From positions 1 to 20,199 of the forward strand of contig JACDAR010000172.1 of assembly GCA_013695335.1 (NCBI GenBank): a stretch of DNA of 20,199 bases, read 5' to 3'. The stretch comes from Rubrobacter sp. Lineage in GTDB: Bacteria; Actinomycetota; Rubrobacteria; Rubrobacterales; Rubrobacteraceae. Shown in pieces: positions 1 to 6,622 of this stretch. Within the stretch, counting starts at the first letter, position 1, and each line of letters starts with the position of its first letter. Position numbers and translations under genes: made by a program. The notes under the pieces are model-generated. The model was not told where the DNA came from and ran no database searches. It worked only from the letters and a program-made list of their open reading frames with translations.

Positions 1-42
1 GCTACCCACTTTAGCAGCCTAACCTCTTTGATGAGTTGGGTA

Positions 43-61
43 CTAGTCGCTCCGCTAGTCG
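43..61. repeat. short direct repeat CTAGTCG x2
   Basis: The heptamer CTAGTCG occurs at 43-49 and 55-61, a 12-base period, in the leader of the first gene. It could be a tandem operator, but AGTCG words also occur in two other intergenic regions (5100-5190 and about 12213). A dispersed repeat family is therefore equally likely. Nothing else recognisable lies in 1-86. Confidence 0.4.
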
Positions 62-86
62 AACAAACCTCCAGATTTCAAATGCT

Positions 87-95
87 TGCTATGCT
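87..95 (+). promoter_or_regulatory. extended -10 promoter element (TGCTATGCT)
   Basis: TGC-TATGCT fits the extended -10 pattern TGnTAnnnT seen upstream of several genes in this window. It lies 34 bases before the ATG at 130. A strong ribosome-binding site, GAGGAGG at about 118-124, follows it. No good -35 box is visible. The assignment is by pattern only. Confidence 0.4.
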
Positions 96-129
96 GTCGT
101 AGGTCGGATACGAAACAGAGGAGGTTCCA

Positions 130-1041
130 ATGAAGGTACTGGTGACTGGCTCGAGGGGCAAGGTAGGCAGGGCAACGGTGGCGGCGCTGACCCAGGCCGG
201 GCACGAGGTGCGGGCGACCGACCTCATGCCGCCTGTCTTCGAGCGCCCCGACGATGACGCCCCGGCCTATGTCCAGGCTGACGTGACGGACGCTGGCGAC
301 ATGTTCGCGGTGGTGCGCGGGATGGACGCCGTGGTTCACGCGGCGGCGCTCCCCGAGCCGACGCAGAACCCGCCGCACGTTGTGTTCCAGAACAACCTCA
401 TGGGCGTCTTCAACGCGCTGGAAGCGGCGATCCGGTTCGGAGTGAAGCGGTTCGTGAACATATCGAGCGAGACGGTGCCAGGCTTCTTCTTCCCCGAGCG
501 GGAGTTCCTGCCGGATTATGTGCCGGTGGATGAGGAACATCCCATCAGGCCGCAGGACCCTTACGCGACAGCCAAGCACTTCGGGGAGCAGTTGATGGAC
601 GCGGCGATCCGACGTTCCGACATCCAGGCCATCTCCATCCGTCCATGCTGGGTGCAGCACGAGGAAAACTACGAGCATAACCTGGGCCCGCAGGTGCGCG
701 ACGCCTCGGTCCTCTCACCCAACTTCTGGAGCTACATAGACGTGTACGACCTGGCTGACGCCATCACGCTCGCCGCCGAGTCGGACCTCCCTGGCCACGA
801 GGTTTTCTACATAGCCTCACCCGACAACGTCGGCGGGCGTCCGTTCGAGGAGACGGTGCGCCAGTACTACGGGGACGAAGTGGAGGTCAAGAAGCCGCTA
901 TCCCGCGAGGACGCCTCCGGCATCTCATGCGCCAAGGCGGAGAGGATGCTCGGTTACTCGCCCAAGCGCTCGTGGAGCGATTACCTGGACGGGGAAGGCC
1001 GCCTCAAGCCTGGCGTGAAGGGGCTGTTCTCCGGTTCGTAG
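130..1041 (+). CDS. NAD(P)-dependent epimerase/dehydratase (extended SDR)
   Basis: This 303-residue protein is a complete extended short-chain dehydrogenase/reductase. The N-terminal Rossmann fold carries the glycine-rich loop GSRGKVG (residues 7-13). An acidic turn, Asp31 in RATDL, follows strand 2. The active site is visible as Ser112/Ser113 in NISSET and the YATAK motif with Tyr145 and Lys149. The C-terminal third is the variable substrate domain, so the substrate (probably a nucleotide sugar or similar) cannot be read from sequence. The ATG is fixed by GAGGAGG five bases upstream. The gene stands alone on this strand and converges on the CBS gene with a 6-base gap and no visible terminator hairpin. 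The family call is secure; the exact reaction is not. Confidence 0.9.
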   Translation: MKVLVTGSRGKVGRATVAALTQAGHEVRATDLMPPVFERPDDDAPAYVQADVTDAGDMFAVVRGMDAVVHAAALPEPTQNPPHVVFQNNLMGVFNALEAAIRFGVKRFVNISSETVPGFFFPEREFLPDYVPVDEEHPIRPQDPYATAKHFGEQLMDAAIRRSDIQAISIRPCWVQHEENYEHNLGPQVRDASVLSPNFWSYIDVYDLADAITLAAESDLPGHEVFYIASPDNVGGRPFEETVRQYYGDEVEVKKPLSREDASGISCAKAERMLGYSPKRSWSDYLDGEGRLKPGVKGLFSGS

Positions 1042-1047
1042 ACCCTG

Positions 1048-1713
1048 CTAGCGTTCCTCGAAGGGATTGTGCAGGGTGGCCGGCGCCGACGATCTCACGA
1101 CGGCCACCCTGTAGCCAGCTTCTTCCAGGGCGCGTACCGTGCCGTCCGGGTTCTCTGTCTCCAGGCGCAGGACTATGGTGCGATAGGTCTCACGGTCAGC
1201 CTGGGCTAAATAAACGCCAGCGATGTTCACGCTGCGGTCCCGGATCACATCCGTCACGTTCGCGAGCTGGCCCGGTTCGTTTGCGACCTCGACCTCGACC
1301 CAGCTCCCGAAATCCCGCGCCCCGATGAGTTCGATCAGGGTGCGCATCATGTCGGATGAGGTAACTATGCCGACCAGATTACCCTCGTCCACAACGGGCA
1401 GGCAGCCGATCCTGCGGTCGTAGATCTCACGCGCCGCGTGGTCCACCGTATCGAGCGGATGGATGGTGACGACATTCCGGCTCATCATGTCCCCGACCCG
1501 CACCCACCTCATGGTGGCGGCCTCGCGGTTCTCGCGCGGCGGGCTCACGTCGCGGAGGTCCCGATCCGAGACCAGCCCGACCAGACGCCCATCCTCGACT
1601 ATCGGGACGTGCCTTATCTTGTGCTCCCGGCACAATGCCCACGCTTCGGCGGCGCTAGCCTCCGGCCCCAGCGTGAAGATATCCTGCGTCATGGAATCCC
1701 TAACCCGCAGCAT
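1048..1713 (-). CDS. CBS-CBS-ACT domain protein (AcuB-like)
   Basis: This is a 221-residue cytoplasmic regulatory protein. Two CBS domains span about residues 1-60 (DSMTQDIFTLGPEAS, then HVPIVEDGRLVGLVSDRDL) and 72-132 (DMMSRNVVTIHPLDT, then CLPVVDEGNLVGIVTSSDM). They form a Bateman module that usually binds adenine nucleotides. An ACT domain follows at about 137-213 (VEVEVANEPGQLANVTDVI), a fold that often binds amino acids. This order matches the AcuB family, which was named from acetoin utilisation in Bacillus; the real ligand is unknown. The ATG is supported by GGGAGGA six bases upstream. A candidate promoter, TGGTACGCT, sits in the 64-base gap behind the DUF2723 gene, so transcription may be independent. 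No acetoin genes are nearby. Confidence 0.88.
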   Translation of the reverse strand: MLRVRDSMTQDIFTLGPEASAAEAWALCREHKIRHVPIVEDGRLVGLVSDRDLRDVSPPRENREAATMRWVRVGDMMSRNVVTIHPLDTVDHAAREIYDRRIGCLPVVDEGNLVGIVTSSDMMRTLIELIGARDFGSWVEVEVANEPGQLANVTDVIRDRSVNIAGVYLAQADRETYRTIVLRLETENPDGTVRALEEAGYRVAVVRSSAPATLHNPFEER

Positions 1714-1755
1714 GCCGATCCTCCCTTTTCTCTTGCCTCATCACCTAACTACCGC

Positions 1756-1764
1756 AGCGTACCA
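1756..1764 (-). promoter_or_regulatory. extended -10 promoter element (TGGTACGCT) for the CBS-ACT gene
   Basis: TGG-TACGCT on the minus strand lies wholly between genes, 42 bases before the ATG at 1713, leaving room for a leader of about 35 bases with the GGGAGGA site. The same nine bases occur just upstream of both DUF2723 genes. No clear -35 is visible, as expected when an extended -10 is used. Confidence 0.45.
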
Positions 1765-1777
1765 TCGGAGCGTCTTG

Positions 1778-3400
1778 CTAACCGACGATGGGGCCGTCTG
1801 TGTGCTGTTTGCCGCCAGGCGGAACCAACTCGTAGAGTACGCCCTTCTCCACCCTGACTATGCCGATACCGGCGTCGCGGAAGTTGCTAGGCCCGGCGCT
1901 CTCCTGGTCCAGGATATACACGGGGCCTTCTTTGGCTGTCTCCTCGACGGTGGTGACGCCGGTGTAGTCGTTGGTTCCGTAACGGAGGTTGGTATCCACG
2001 TTATCCAGGTCGTCTGGCCACACGATGTCGGTGAAGCGGATACGGGAGGGATACCAGGGGTCGATGATCCTGAGGTCCCGTCGGCGCTTCTCCACAAGGA
2101 CCATGTACCAGAGGCTGCTCCTGTGGTGCATCACGGTCGAGTTCGGCAGGGCATTCTCGGCCACGGCGTCAATTATCTCCTGCCCCCTGTAGTCCTCGCT
2201 GCGGTCGTTGGCCGCGAACGATGTCGGCGCGTACAGGAAGGGCACTATCATCAAAGCCACCGAAGCCATGGCCAGTATTGCGCCCCCCGCAGGGCGCGAC
2301 AGCCTCCCCACGAGGTCCTCGGCAGTCTGTATCAAGGCTCCGGCGCCGACGGCCACCATCAGGGAGACCATCATGTAGGTTGGTATGAAGTAAAGGAGGG
2401 CGTCGTAGATGCGGTACTCGATACCGTACACCAGCCATCCCATAAACAGGAAGCCAAGCAGGGCCGCGCCGGAGCGGTCGCGGAAGAGCATGTACGAGAA
2501 GCCCATCAGCGCGATCATCACAAGCACCCAGTGCATATTCTCGAAGAGGTTTCCCCCGTAGAAAAGCAGCCTGCCAGGGATCTCACCCGGCCCGTAGGCG
2601 AACATGTTGCCCTGGTGCCCCGATCCGCTGACCAGATACCAGAAGCGGCTGAAGGTGGTTGGATCCCCCTCGTTCATGGGCGGGTTCATCGAGGATCTAA
2701 TAGGCAGATATAGATATGGCGTCAGGCCGATCGCGTACAGCGCCGCGCCCTTGAGCACGAGCTTCCAATCCAGAAACCGGCTCCGGTCCACGAGCAAGAC
2801 GAACAGGAAAGCGGCGGGCAAGACGAGCCCGCTAGTGAGGTGGTTGGTCATCGCTATTCCCATCAACAGGCAGGTCAGGAGGAGGTAGCGATCCCTGCGG
2901 GTCTTGCGCCACAACAGCAGGCAGACTATGGGGAGCATGATCAACAACGTGTTCAACGTGTAGACCTCGGCGATTACGGCCTGGCTCCAGTACGTAGTCC
3001 CCAGCCCGAACGCGAGCGCGCCTACAACCGAAGCCACCACCCTGCCGCTCAACAACAGCCCGGCCCGGTACACGAGCAACACCGCGCCCACAGCGTACAC
3101 GGCTGACGCCAGGTTGGTGCGGTAAGCAGGGTCCCCGAAGGGCAGATACGTGAAAAGGTGCGTGAGCATGGCCCAGGCTGGCTCCCCCGTCCCGCCTGGA
3201 ATGCCTAGCATGATGGCCTGCGTGGAGAGCATGGCCGAGTCGAGCAGAACGGGCCTGTCATAGTACAGGATGGTCGGCGCCAGAGTCAGCAGATACAAAA
3301 CGAAGACGACGAGCGTCACCCCAGCGCCAGCCAGCAGCGCAAGCCGCTTCTCTAAACGAGCCTGGTCGTGCTGCTTCTTGTCTCCAGGGGGGACTTCCAC
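1778..3400 (-). CDS. DUF2723/TMEM260-like multi-spanning glycosyltransferase, downstream paralogue
   Basis: This integral membrane protein of about 540 residues matches the DUF2723 (TMEM260-like) GT-C family, whose animal member is a protein O-mannosyltransferase. Family blocks visible are LAPTILYYD near the first helix, FTYLPFGDPAYRTNLASAV, the loop SQAVIAEVYTLNTL, MTNHLTSGLV and LTPYLYLPIRSS. About ten hydrophobic helices are followed by a soluble C-terminal domain from about residue 400 (NSTVMHHRSSLWYMVLV). The usual first-loop motifs appear altered: DSA-M where DSGE is expected, and GGTGEP where a histidine-containing HPTGYP is expected. The start is uncertain. GTG at 3418 overlaps a promoter-like TGGTACGCT, so GTG at 3400, eight bases after the -10, is preferred and implies a leaderless message. 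It lies 53 bases beyond the stop of its paralogue. Substrate unknown. Confidence 0.78.
   Translation of the reverse strand: MEVPPGDKKQHDQARLEKRLALLAGAGVTLVVFVLYLLTLAPTILYYDRPVLLDSAMLSTQAIMLGIPGGTGEPAWAMLTHLFTYLPFGDPAYRTNLASAVYAVGAVLLVYRAGLLLSGRVVASVVGALAFGLGTTYWSQAVIAEVYTLNTLLIMLPIVCLLLWRKTRRDRYLLLTCLLMGIAMTNHLTSGLVLPAAFLFVLLVDRSRFLDWKLVLKGAALYAIGLTPYLYLPIRSSMNPPMNEGDPTTFSRFWYLVSGSGHQGNMFAYGPGEIPGRLLFYGGNLFENMHWVLVMIALMGFSYMLFRDRSGAALLGFLFMGWLVYGIEYRIYDALLYFIPTYMMVSLMVAVGAGALIQTAEDLVGRLSRPAGGAILAMASVALMIVPFLYAPTSFAANDRSEDYRGQEIIDAVAENALPNSTVMHHRSSLWYMVLVEKRRRDLRIIDPWYPSRIRFTDIVWPDDLDNVDTNLRYGTNDYTGVTTVEETAKEGPVYILDQESAGPSNFRDAGIGIVRVEKGVLYELVPPGGKQHTDGPIVG
2880..2905. repeat. 26-base exact repeat shared by the two DUF2723 genes (copy 1)
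   Basis: A 26-base stretch here is identical to 4562-4587 in the paralogue. It encodes the loop KTRRDRYLLL plus an adjoining codon. It is a conserved block left by gene duplication or refreshed by gene conversion, not a mobile element. Confidence 0.75.
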
Positions 3401-3408
3401 GGGCAAAA

Positions 3409-3417
3409 AGCGTACCA
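3409..3417 (-). promoter_or_regulatory. extended -10 element (TGGTACGCT) before the downstream DUF2723 gene
   Basis: TGG-TACGCT on the minus strand is identical to the elements at 1756-1764 and 5079-5087. If used, transcription would begin about at 3400, making the GTG there a leaderless start. The alternative is that this is coding sequence shared by the two paralogues (Val-Val-Arg-Phe), because the same residues can be read in both. Confidence 0.35.
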
Positions 3418-3471
3418 CATCGCACGTACCGCAAGCCAGCCGTAGATCAACTGCCAGCCAGCGGCTGCGGG

Positions 3472-5067
3472 TTACGCGCCCCCTGTCCCCCGACGGACTA
3501 CCTGATAAAGCAACACGTTCTCGTTCACGGGGATGAGATCCAGGCCCGCCTTCCCATACAGGCGCTCGCTGTCCGTGACGCCCATGTAATAGGGGGTGGT
3601 GGTCTTACCGGGGAGGAGAACGTAGACTGGCCCATCCTCCAGGGCGGCCTTCGCCTCGGGCACGCCTTTGAACCGTGGTGGCCCGGCATTCTTCTCCAGG
3701 TAGTTGATAAGGGTGAGGTCTTCCCTGCGATGCTGGACCAGGATCATGTAGTACAGCGGGCTCCTGTGGTGGAGCACCGTGGAGTTTGGCTTCGTCTCGG
3801 TGGCCACCGCGTCCATCATTCTCCGCCCCTCGTAATCTCCGCTGCGGTCAACCGCCGCGTAGGTGGCCCCCGTACCAAGTAGCGGAAAGACGAGGAACAG
3901 CACGGAGAGCACTACCACGAGGCCAAGGCGGACTGCGGAAGGAACCCGCTCCGCGAGGCTGTCGATTGCGTCGAGGAGGGCGCTGAAGCCTGCGGCCATG
4001 AGGACGCCAAGGATCAGGTAAGTCGGTATGAAGTAATACTGGATGTCCTCGATGTTGTATTCCAGGGCGTGAAAGAGCCATCCCAGGAATGGGATGCCGA
4101 GGAGGACGGCGGCGGATGCGTCGCGGTAGATCAGGTAGAAAACCCCGAGCAGCGCCACGAGCACGAGCGCGACGTGGAACTGCCCGAAATTCCCGTACAG
4201 GTAGTTCAGGTACATGGAGATCCTGTCAGGAAGCTCGGCCGGGCCAAAAGCCCACATGCGTCCCTTCCACGCCCCGCCCGAGACCAGATTGTAGAAGCCA
4301 TAAATGGTATCCGGCGGGTACTTGGAGATCTTGGGTTGATCCCAGGTCCATCCCGGCGGTAGATAGTCCATCGAAGCCCGGATTGGCAGGTAGGCGTAAG
4401 GAAGCAGGCCGAGCAGAAAAAGCCCGGCGGCTTTGAGAATGAGCCCCACCTCCAGCACCTTCTTCCGATCCACCACAAGCACGAAGAAGAAGCCTGCTGG
4501 GATGAGCAACCCGCTGGTTATGTGGTGCGTCAGGGAGAGGCCGCACAGGAAGGCGCCGAGCAGGAGGTAGCGATCCCTGCGGGTCTTACGCCAGATCAGG
4601 AAAACGAAGATCGTGAGCGACACGAAGAGCGCGTTCAGCGTGTAAACCTCAGCGATGACTGCCTGGCTCCAGAAGATGCGGCTTACGCCGAAGGCAAGGG
4701 CTCCGGCCGCAGCCGCGAACGACCGCCCGGTGAGGAGCCAGCCGATCAGGAACACGAAAAGCACCGCAAGCGCGGCGTATACCGCAGACGCCAGGTTGAC
4801 TCGGTACGCTACGTCCCCAACCGGAAGGTACGTGAAGAGCTTGCCCAGCATCACGTAGGTCGGATATCCGGTGTAGTCGGGGATGCCGAGCACGTACGCT
4901 TTTACCTGGAGTACCGCGGAGTCGCGCAGGACCGGCAGGTCGTAGTAGAGGACGGTTGGGGCCAGCGTGCGGAGGTAAAGGATGAATGAAAGCAGGCAAA
5001 CGCCCGCCCCCGCCAGAGCCGGGAGCGACCCCCGATAGCTTCCCGGCTTCTTGAGGATCGGCCGCAT
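3472..5067 (-). CDS. DUF2723/TMEM260-like multi-spanning glycosyltransferase, upstream paralogue
   Basis: This 531-residue membrane protein is homologous along its whole length to the product of the next gene downstream, sharing WRKTRRDRYLLL and AVIAEVYTLN. The family blocks are clear: LAPTVLYYD (35-43), GYPTYVMLGKLFTYLPVGD, VAYRVNLASAVYAAL, SLTHHITSGLL and LLPYAYLPIRAS. Asp43 aligns with the aspartate that opens the first extracytoplasmic loop in TMEM260. The DSGE motif reads DSAV (49-52) and the HPTGYP motif reads DYTGYP. Around ten helices precede a soluble tail (NSTVLHHRSPLYYMILV). A longer frame reaches a start at 5142, but that extension lies in an inverted repeat and the promoter-like TGGTACGCT, so ATG 5067, eleven bases after the -10, is preferred; GTG 5088 is another option. 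No clear ribosome-binding site is seen. Confidence 0.8.
   Translation of the reverse strand: MRPILKKPGSYRGSLPALAGAGVCLLSFILYLRTLAPTVLYYDLPVLRDSAVLQVKAYVLGIPDYTGYPTYVMLGKLFTYLPVGDVAYRVNLASAVYAALAVLFVFLIGWLLTGRSFAAAAGALAFGVSRIFWSQAVIAEVYTLNALFVSLTIFVFLIWRKTRRDRYLLLGAFLCGLSLTHHITSGLLIPAGFFFVLVVDRKKVLEVGLILKAAGLFLLGLLPYAYLPIRASMDYLPPGWTWDQPKISKYPPDTIYGFYNLVSGGAWKGRMWAFGPAELPDRISMYLNYLYGNFGQFHVALVLVALLGVFYLIYRDASAAVLLGIPFLGWLFHALEYNIEDIQYYFIPTYLILGVLMAAGFSALLDAIDSLAERVPSAVRLGLVVVLSVLFLVFPLLGTGATYAAVDRSGDYEGRRMMDAVATETKPNSTVLHHRSPLYYMILVQHRREDLTLINYLEKNAGPPRFKGVPEAKAALEDGPVYVLLPGKTTTPYYMGVTDSERLYGKAGLDLIPVNENVLLYQVVRRGTGGA
4562..4587. repeat. 26-base exact repeat shared by the two DUF2723 genes (copy 2)
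   Basis: This is the partner of 2880-2905, in the equivalent codons of the upstream paralogue. Identity at third codon positions across this block, when flanking sequence has diverged, suggests gene conversion or strong constraint. Confidence 0.75.
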
Positions 5068-5078
5068 AGGCAGTTGGA

Positions 5079-5087
5079 AGCGTACCA
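5079..5087 (-). promoter_or_regulatory. extended -10 element (TGGTACGCT) before the upstream DUF2723 gene
   Basis: TGG-TACGCT on the minus strand lies eleven bases before ATG 5067. It implies a leaderless or near-leaderless message, which fits the missing ribosome-binding site. No -35 box is visible. Confidence 0.4.
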
Positions 5088-5099
5088 CAGCCCATGTGT

Positions 5100-5156
5100 C
5101 GCTTCGCTCCCGTGAGTCGTAAGGTCGTGTTTTCTCGACCAACGACTCACGAAGCG
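5100..5156. repeat. large inverted repeat (hairpin) between the SRAP and DUF2723 genes
   Basis: CGTGAGTCGT (5111-5120) pairs with ACGACTCACG (5142-5151) without mismatch. Inside, GGTCG (5123-5127) pairs with CGACC (5136-5140), leaving an eight-base loop, TGTTTTCT. Outside, CGCTTC (5100-5105) pairs with GAAGCG (5151-5156) around a bulge. No T-run follows on either strand, so a standard intrinsic terminator is unlikely. Further AGTCG-type words follow at 5175-5186 (CTCACGACTAAC). Confidence 0.75.
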
Positions 5157-5189
5157 AGCGCCCAGCGCGAGCGCCTCACGACTAACGCA

Positions 5190-5864
5190 CTAGGCGACGC
5201 GCTCTATGCAGCCCTCGTCGTCGTTGCCAGGGCGGTTGACGAAGCGGCTGACGGGAAATGCCTCCATCGCGTCATCAGGATACGGCCTGAGCAGGTCAGC
5301 GAGCGGCTCTTTCTCCTCGAAGTCGGGGGCGAGCCACATCTCGTGGTCTTCTGATGGAAGTATCACTGGCATCCTGGGATGGACTTCGCCGACCACGCCG
5401 TTGGCTTCGGTTGTGAGGATGGTGCAGGAAACGATGCTCCCGCCGTCCGGATTTTTCCAGGTCTCCCACAGCCCGGCGAAGACGAATGGCTCACCGTCGC
5501 CCAGGCGGAAGTGGTATGGCTGCTTGCCGCCGTTTTCTTTCTTCCACTCGTAGAAGCCGTCGGCTGGTATCAGGCAGCGGCGTTTCTTGAATGCCTGGCG
5601 GAAGGATGGTTTGGATGGGGCGGTCTCGGAGCGGGCGTTGATCATACGGTATCCGATGCCGGGATCTTCTGCCCACGAGGGGATCAAACCCCACCGCATC
5701 ATCTCAAGCCGCCGCTCCTCACCTTCGCCGCCCGATACAACGGCGGCGACTTCCCTGCCGGGCGCGATGTTGTAGCTCGGCGGTAGGTCAGGCAAAGCCC
5801 CATCCACGCCGAACTTCTCCGCAAGGGTCTCCGTGTTCACCCTGAGGGTGTATCTTCCGCACAT
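5190..5864 (-). CDS. SOS response-associated peptidase family (SRAP; HMCES/YedK-like) protein
   Basis: This 224-residue protein belongs to the SRAP family, whose members form a covalent thiazolidine link between Cys2 and an abasic site in single-stranded DNA, shielding it until repair. Everything needed is present: MCGRYTL at the N-terminus with catalytic Cys2, YNIAPG (31-36), WGLIPSWAED, NARSET with Asn77, DGFYEWKK with Glu106, and VHPRMPVIL with His162. The start is decided by chemistry: ATG 5864 puts Cys at position 2 after Met removal. A longer frame from TTG 5882 would bury it and includes the ribosome-binding site GGAGGGAG. A -10-like TAAAAT lies at about 5900. The name SOS response-associated is historical; I saw no LexA box upstream. 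Confidence 0.95.
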   Translation of the reverse strand: MCGRYTLRVNTETLAEKFGVDGALPDLPPSYNIAPGREVAAVVSGGEGEERRLEMMRWGLIPSWAEDPGIGYRMINARSETAPSKPSFRQAFKKRRCLIPADGFYEWKKENGGKQPYHFRLGDGEPFVFAGLWETWKNPDGGSIVSCTILTTEANGVVGEVHPRMPVILPSEDHEMWLAPDFEEKEPLADLLRPYPDDAMEAFPVSRFVNRPGNDDEGCIERVA

Positions 5865-5964
5865 ACTCCGCTCCCTCCGCAAGCAAAACGTTCTTCCTTT
5901 AATTTTACCTGGACCGGTGGTCTTTCCCCACGGTAGATCGAACTAGAACGGCAAGAATCTGAAG
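5865..5964. other. intergenic region with SRAP promoter
   Basis: This 100-base gap holds the AT-rich stretch CTTTAATTTTAC (about 5896-5907), the only AT-rich patch nearby. On the minus strand it reads TAAAAT preceded by AGG, a plausible -10 for the SRAP gene, followed by the GGAGGGAG ribosome-binding site. No terminator hairpin for the upstream gene is evident. Confidence 0.35.
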
Positions 5965-6399
5965 TCAGGATCTCCGTCTCAGGCGCCAGCGGCTTTGCTC
6001 GGGAGGCGCAAGCTCGGCCCCGAGGGCGGCCTCGACCTCCCTCCTCAGGGGGCCAAGTTCCCTTGTGACCCGGCGCACGATATCCGAGCGGACGCGAGCA
6101 TAGCCGAGATCATCCACGCCCCCGGAGAGGTCTTCGAAGAGCGTCCTGGCCTTCTCCATGTAGCCTTCGATCTTCTTGCGGGTTCCCTGTTCGAGCCACA
6201 TCGAACGCGGGAGATAGCGATTTTGCAGGTCGTCGAGCGACGACGCTACTTGTCCCCGCTTGCGCGCCTGTTCCCCGCGGTTATGCACGTCGTACAAAGT
6301 ACCCCAGGCGATGAACTCCCTGTAGGGGCGGGCGATCATAGCCCGCATCTCAGCCACCACCCGCCTGCGTCCAGTGAAATCGTTCTCTACAGCCCGCAA
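5965..6399 (-). CDS. hypothetical protein, charged and helical
   Basis: I do not recognise this protein. From TTG 6399 it has 144 residues, mostly predicted amphipathic helix rich in Arg, Glu and Leu, with no signal peptide, membrane helix or cysteine. Landmarks are REFIAWGTLYDVHNRGEQ near residues 25-43, NRYLPRSMWLEQGTRKK in the middle and an Arg-rich end (RWRLRRRS). Codons are strongly GC at the third position in this frame, so it is likely real. TTG is chosen because GGGGGA stands six bases before it and a good promoter (TTGACG, then TGGTACGTT) lies upstream. The longer GTG at 6471 falls between those two promoter boxes. ATG codons further in are also possible starts. Confidence 0.6.
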   Translation of the reverse strand: MRAVENDFTGRRRVVAEMRAMIARPYREFIAWGTLYDVHNRGEQARKRGQVASSLDDLQNRYLPRSMWLEQGTRKKIEGYMEKARTLFEDLSGGVDDLGYARVRSDIVRRVTRELGPLRREVEAALGAELAPPEQSRWRLRRRS

Positions 6400-6447
6400 C
6401 TCAAATCCCCCAGCGCCACGGAATACAACCTCGGGTGCAACCACGGC

Positions 6448-6478
6448 AACGTACCACAACCTGTAATACACCCGTCAA
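6448..6478 (-). promoter_or_regulatory. promoter of the hypothetical gene (TTGACG / TGGTACGTT)
   Basis: On the minus strand, -35 TTGACG (6473-6478) and -10 TACGTT (6448-6453) are 19 bases apart, and the -10 is preceded by TGG as an extended element. This is the only promoter here with both boxes recognisable. It lies between tRNA-Leu and the hypothetical gene. Confidence 0.5.
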
Positions 6479-6504
6479 GCAAATACGAAACGCCTCCACA
6501 TAAA

Positions 6505-6588
6505 TAGGGGCGGTGGGACTCGAACCCACACTCCTTTTCAGGAACCGGATTTTAAGTCCGTTGCGTCTGCCTGTTCCGCCACGCCCCC
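6505..6588 (-). tRNA. tRNA-Leu (anticodon UAA)
   Basis: This is an 84-base class II tRNA. The acceptor stem GGGGGCG (6588-6582) pairs with CGCCCCT (6512-6506), including one G-U at the end, and the discriminator base is A. The anticodon loop CTTAAAA (6556-6550) places UAA at 6554-6552. The T-arm is GTGGG-TTCGAGT-CCCAC. A long variable arm (CCT-GAAA-AGG) is typical of leucine tRNAs. The anticodon stem has an A-G mismatch at its outer pair. CCA is not encoded and must be added enzymatically. The anticodon reads UUA and UUG, codons that are rare in the high-GC genes here. Confidence 0.95.
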
Positions 6589-6606
6589 AGGGTGTGTTTC
6601 GCCGGG

Positions 6607-6615
6607 AGTATAGCA
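6607..6615 (-). promoter_or_regulatory. extended -10 element (TGCTATACT) for tRNA-Leu
   Basis: TGC-TATACT on the minus strand lies in the 34-base gap after the DUF501 gene, 18 bases before the tRNA 5' end. It is close to consensus, and the same nine bases precede the parvulin gene (11559-11567). It implies a precursor with a leader of about ten bases. Confidence 0.55.
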
Positions 6616-6622
6616 GCCTGGA

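Noticed and set aside
1463..2713. Open frame of 416 codons on the + strand
   Set aside because: It crosses antisense to the CBS-ACT gene and a DUF2723 gene. Both of those have strong family signatures, and this frame has none.
2880..4587. 26-base exact direct repeat as a mobile-element footprint
   Set aside because: Both copies fall at equivalent codons of two paralogous genes, so duplication or gene conversion explains them.
5100..5160. Intrinsic terminator for the SRAP gene
   Set aside because: The stem is strong, but neither strand has a T-run after it, so I report it as an inverted repeat of unknown role.
5865..5964. LexA/SOS box upstream of the SRAP gene
   Set aside because: GAAC words occur (GAACTAGAACGG, GAACGTTTTG), but none forms the GAAC-N4-GTTC palindrome expected in actinomycetes.
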